Assembly: GCA_030592985.1 (NCBI GenBank)
Contig: JAUVIB010000022.1
Coordinates: forward strand, 1 to 15,953
From: Calditrichaceae bacterium
GTDB lineage: Bacteria; Calditrichota; Calditrichia; Calditrichales; Calditrichaceae
Length of the DNA stretch: 15,953 nt
Direction: 5' to 3'
The notes below the pieces were generated by a model that was not told the DNA's origin, made no database searches, and saw nothing but the letters and a program-made list of their open reading frames with translations. Of the stretch, positions 13,070 to 15,953 are shown piece by piece. The translations under genes and the position numbers were made by a program. How positions within the stretch are numbered: the stretch's first letter is position 1; each line of letters starts with the position of its first letter.

Positions 13070-15953
13070 ATGTATCAATCAAATGAAGGCAAAACGAAAA
13101 ACCGTATGGAAATATTCAATAGGTATTTCCTGGGATTACTGCTAATTCTAACTTTAGGAACCGGTATTCAGTGCCAGCGTGAGCAAGAAAATACAGTACC
13201 CAAAAGTGAAACCGGAAATAGAATTCTGGAACAAATTGATGTTTCCCGTGGAATTTGTGTGTTATTAGACGATAAGAAATGTGAGATAGCTCTGGATCTT
13301 CTGCAAAAAAGCGAACTGGTTCTCTTTGTTCAATTATCAAATGATCAAGAGGTAGAGGCAGCCCGCCTAATTGCCGATTCTATCGGATTTTATGGGACGC
13401 GAATCTATGTGGAAAAAAGTCTCCCGGGGAAAATAAATCTCGCTGATAATATTGCCGATGCTGTTATTGCCCTGAGTAAAAATTACAAAATTGATGAGCA
13501 GGAAATTCTTAGGGTTTTACGACCAAATGGTATAGCTTTATTACAATGGAAGGAACTGGTAAAACCCTTTCCTGAAGGTGTAGATGACTGGACACACCCC
13601 TTTCATGGGCCTGATAATAATCCACAGTCAAAAGATCAGGTCATAAAAGCTCCGTATTTAACACAATTCATGGCTAAACCTCATTATGGTCCGGTTACAC
13701 AAGTTGCTGTGGCCTCAAACGGTATCGTGTTTAAAGGATTTGGAAATGTTGCTTTTCACGAACGGGAAGAAGAATTTCTTAACACGTTGGCTGCATTTAA
13801 TGGTTTCAACGGAACGATGTTATGGAAGCGTGATTTGGTTCCGGGAATAATGCTTCATCGAAATATGATGATTGCTACCCCTCATACACTTTATGTGGGA
13901 GATGATAAATCCTGTAAATTAATCAATCCACTGACAGGGCGTTTGAAAAGTGAAATAATCCCGGATGTCGATATTGCCGGAGGAACGTTTTGGAAATGGA
14001 TGGCAATGGAAGATGAGGTACTTTATGCCATAATTGGAGAACAGGAACAAAAAGATCCGGTGATGCGCTGGCGCCGGCAAAAACATGGTTGGCCCTGGAC
14101 GGGAATTTCCAGGGGATTTAATCAGTCGGACCACTCTTGGGGATTTGGAAATGATTTACTCGCATTAGATTCGGAAAGTGGTAAGATACTGTGGCATCAT
14201 CATGAAGATGGAGCTATGGACACGCGCGCCGTTTGTATGAAAAACGGACGGATTTATATATTTCGTTTTGGATCCTATCTTGCCTGCTTGAAAGCAAAAT
14301 CCGGTAAGGTGATTTGGAAAAAAACCATAGAAAATTCACCTGAACTTTTTGAAGCTATTGGTGATTATCTTCCAAGACAGAGTTATGACACAAATTGGCG
14401 GACAAGAAACTATATAACTGCCGGGGATGATGCGCTATACTTTGCAGGACCGCAGATCGACAAGCTGTTAGCTGTTTCAACAAAAGATGGTAGTGTTCTT
14501 TGGGAAGATCCATTTAACAATTATCAATTAGTTTTAAGAGAAGATGGACTGTATGCGATCAGTGGACCATGGAAAAAAAATGTAAGTAAAAAATTTGATC
14601 CTCTCACAGGCGACGTTCTTGCAAATCTTCCTACCGGCCGTAGGGCTTGTACACGACCAACAGGAACATCTGATGCAATCTTTTTCAGGGCTAGCGGCGG
14701 TACAGTTCGCTTCGATCTGGATAGTAATGAACCTCAATGGATGTCACCGATGCGTCCGGATTGTTTTAATGGTGTGACGATTGCAAATGGACTGATTTAT
14801 TGGTGGCCATATGTGTGTGATTGCCAGCTTTCTATTTATGGAATCACCTCTCTTGGCTCTGCCGGTGATTTTAACTTTAACCAGGAAGCAAGAGAAGAAG
14901 AAAGACTGCAGAAGGGATATGTCGATATAAAAACGGTCCGAAATCTGATTACTACTTCGGCCGATTGGCCCACATTCCGTAAAAATAATACAGGTAATGT
15001 AAAAACAGACGCTGTCATATCTGAGAATGGTATTCCACGCTGGAAATATCCTGATAAACAAGATTATTATTCAGCCACAAATGTTTTGGGACATACACAC
15101 AATACCATCCCGACAGCGCCCGTAACTGTGGATGGTATAGTTTTTTATGGAAGTTCTGATGGTGTTCTGCGTGCATTGGATGTGACAACAGGACAGATAA
15201 TATGGAAAGCTTTTACCGGTGGCGCGATACGAATTCCGCCAACTATTTGGAAAGGATATGTTTTGGTTGGTTCCGGCGATGGTTATGTCTATAATTTCAC
15301 TGCCAGAACAGGTAAAATGGTTTGGAGATTCCGGGCTGCGCCGAAGGAGAGAAAAATACCTGTTTATGGCAGATTGCTATCAACCTGGCCGGCAGCGAGC
15401 GGTATACTTGTTGAGGATGGCATTGCCTATGTAGCGGCCGGTATTGTTAATTATGATGGAACCCATGTTTATGCCCTTGATGCTGAAACCGGCCGGATTA
15501 AGTGGCAAAATAATACATCCGGTCACCTATATTCACAAGCCCGTACCGGCGCAAGTGTGCTGGGACATATGATCATGGATGATAAAAATCTCTATTTAGC
15601 GAGCGGAACATCCCTGTCTCCGGCGATATATGATCTGTCTGACGGAACCTGTCTTAATGATCCGGAACCGCTGAAAAAAAATGAGTCCTATAGTCCCCGG
15701 GGCTGGGAATTATACCAGATTGGAGATCATGTCGTTGCTAGCGGGAAGCCTTATTATAGTGATCCCAGACAGGAGATATATGACGTAACTGTAAAAAATA
15801 AAATACTGCATACCACCAATAGCAAGCGTGATATTTTGTGGATCAATCAGAAAAAAATATTATGTTATCCACCGATTAATAAAGAGGTTATGAATAATTC
15901 TGTGTCCGGTTCACATTTTACAGGCTACATAGCGCCAATATGGGGAAATCTTG
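13070..15953 (+). CDS. Secreted PQQ-like beta-propeller protein with degenerate methyltransferase-like N-terminal domain (3' partial)
   Basis: The frame is open for 961 codons and runs off the window. The ATG at 13070 has GAAGGGG six bases upstream. A signal sequence has its hydrophobic core at about 19-32; C35 could be a lipidation site, but GIQC is not a canonical lipobox. Residues 57-157 resemble a worn Rossmann methyltransferase: RGICVLLDD in place of motif I, ADAVIAL (130-136) and EILRVLRPNGIALL (145-158), which echoes the (E/I)LRVLKPGG strand of Methyltransf_11. GVDDWTHPFHGPDNNPQS (170-187) then leads into propeller blades, each with the quinoprotein-type G-x-(I/V)-x-W motif: GKILW (about 369), GKVIW (409), GSVLW (473), GQIIW (707), GKMVW (748) and GRIKW (808). 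It is likely periplasmic or surface-exposed. Enzymatic PQQ binding cannot be shown; a scaffold role is equally possible. It has its own ribosome binding site downstream of the broken ABC operon. Confidence 0.85.
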   Translation, partial: MYQSNEGKTKNRMEIFNRYFLGLLLILTLGTGIQCQREQENTVPKSETGNRILEQIDVSRGICVLLDDKKCEIALDLLQKSELVLFVQLSNDQEVEAARLIADSIGFYGTRIYVEKSLPGKINLADNIADAVIALSKNYKIDEQEILRVLRPNGIALLQWKELVKPFPEGVDDWTHPFHGPDNNPQSKDQVIKAPYLTQFMAKPHYGPVTQVAVASNGIVFKGFGNVAFHEREEEFLNTLAAFNGFNGTMLWKRDLVPGIMLHRNMMIATPHTLYVGDDKSCKLINPLTGRLKSEIIPDVDIAGGTFWKWMAMEDEVLYAIIGEQEQKDPVMRWRRQKHGWPWTGISRGFNQSDHSWGFGNDLLALDSESGKILWHHHEDGAMDTRAVCMKNGRIYIFRFGSYLACLKAKSGKVIWKKTIENSPELFEAIGDYLPRQSYDTNWRTRNYITAGDDALYFAGPQIDKLLAVSTKDGSVLWEDPFNNYQLVLREDGLYAISGPWKKNVSKKFDPLTGDVLANLPTGRRACTRPTGTSDAIFFRASGGTVRFDLDSNEPQWMSPMRPDCFNGVTIANGLIYWWPYVCDCQLSIYGITSLGSAGDFNFNQEAREEERLQKGYVDIKTVRNLITTSADWPTFRKNNTGNVKTDAVISENGIPRWKYPDKQDYYSATNVLGHTHNTIPTAPVTVDGIVFYGSSDGVLRALDVTTGQIIWKAFTGGAIRIPPTIWKGYVLVGSGDGYVYNFTARTGKMVWRFRAAPKERKIPVYGRLLSTWPAASGILVEDGIAYVAAGIVNYDGTHVYALDAETGRIKWQNNTSGHLYSQARTGASVLGHMIMDDKNLYLASGTSLSPAIYDLSDGTCLNDPEPLKKNESYSPRGWELYQIGDHVVASGKPYYSDPRQEIYDVTVKNKILHTTNSKRDILWINQKKILCYPPINKEVMNNSVSGSHFTGYIAPIWGNL

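Noticed and set aside
13070..13500. Reading the N-terminal domain as an active methyltransferase
   Set aside because: The glycine-rich SAM loop is not preserved and the protein has an export signal, so only a degenerate resemblance is claimed.
1..15953. CRISPR array, tRNA or rRNA genes
   Set aside because: No regularly spaced direct repeats and no tRNA- or rRNA-like sequence were seen on either strand.

Overview
The window comes from an AT-rich bacterial genome, probably a member of the Bacteroidota/FCB superphylum or a neighbouring lineage. The phylum is an inference, not a reading. It rests on the AT-rich coding style, the character of the intergenic repeats, and proteins (secreted PQQ-type propeller, FtsX-like permease, PfkB-HAD fusion) that I associate with FCB and Planctomycetes-like genomes. 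Most genes carry a clear Shine-Dalgarno sequence, and TTG or GTG starts are frequent.

Left part (1-1573): the 3' end of an unidentified gene containing a REP-like palindrome, a short secreted-looking fragment resembling the N-terminus of an esterase/hydrolase, a C_GCAxxG_C_C redox-type protein, and a convergent SAM-dependent methyltransferase whose stop codon abuts that of its neighbour inside a shared hairpin. A 734-bp non-coding tract (1574-2307) follows. It is full of inverted repeats and ends in a plausible sigma70-type promoter with direct repeats upstream.

Centre (2308-11155): six co-directional genes that look like one sugar-use operon. They are L-fucose/D-arabinose isomerase (fucI), an AraB-type ribulokinase of the FGGY family, a DapA/N-acetylneuraminate lyase-family aldolase with an altered GxxGE motif, a sodium:solute symporter, a class I glutamine amidotransferase, and a fusion of an RfaE1/PfkB-type sugar kinase with a HAD phosphatase. 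FucI plus an AraB-like kinase, with no fuculose-phosphate aldolase in the window, fits D-arabinose -> D-ribulose -> D-ribulose 5-phosphate at least as well as classical L-fucose catabolism. The aldolase, amidotransferase and kinase-phosphatase have no place in either textbook route and are the most promising novelty here.

Right part (11156-15953): a 412-bp transposase-less element with imperfect terminal inverted repeats, flanked by an exact 8-bp direct duplication (AGAAACAA). Its right end reads like an ISL3-family terminus. Next is an FtsX-type ABC permease overlapping (ATGA) the first 17 codons of what looks like its lost ATPase partner. Last is a long secreted PQQ-like beta-propeller protein with a degenerate methyltransferase-like N-terminal domain; its frame is open for 961 codons to the end of the window.
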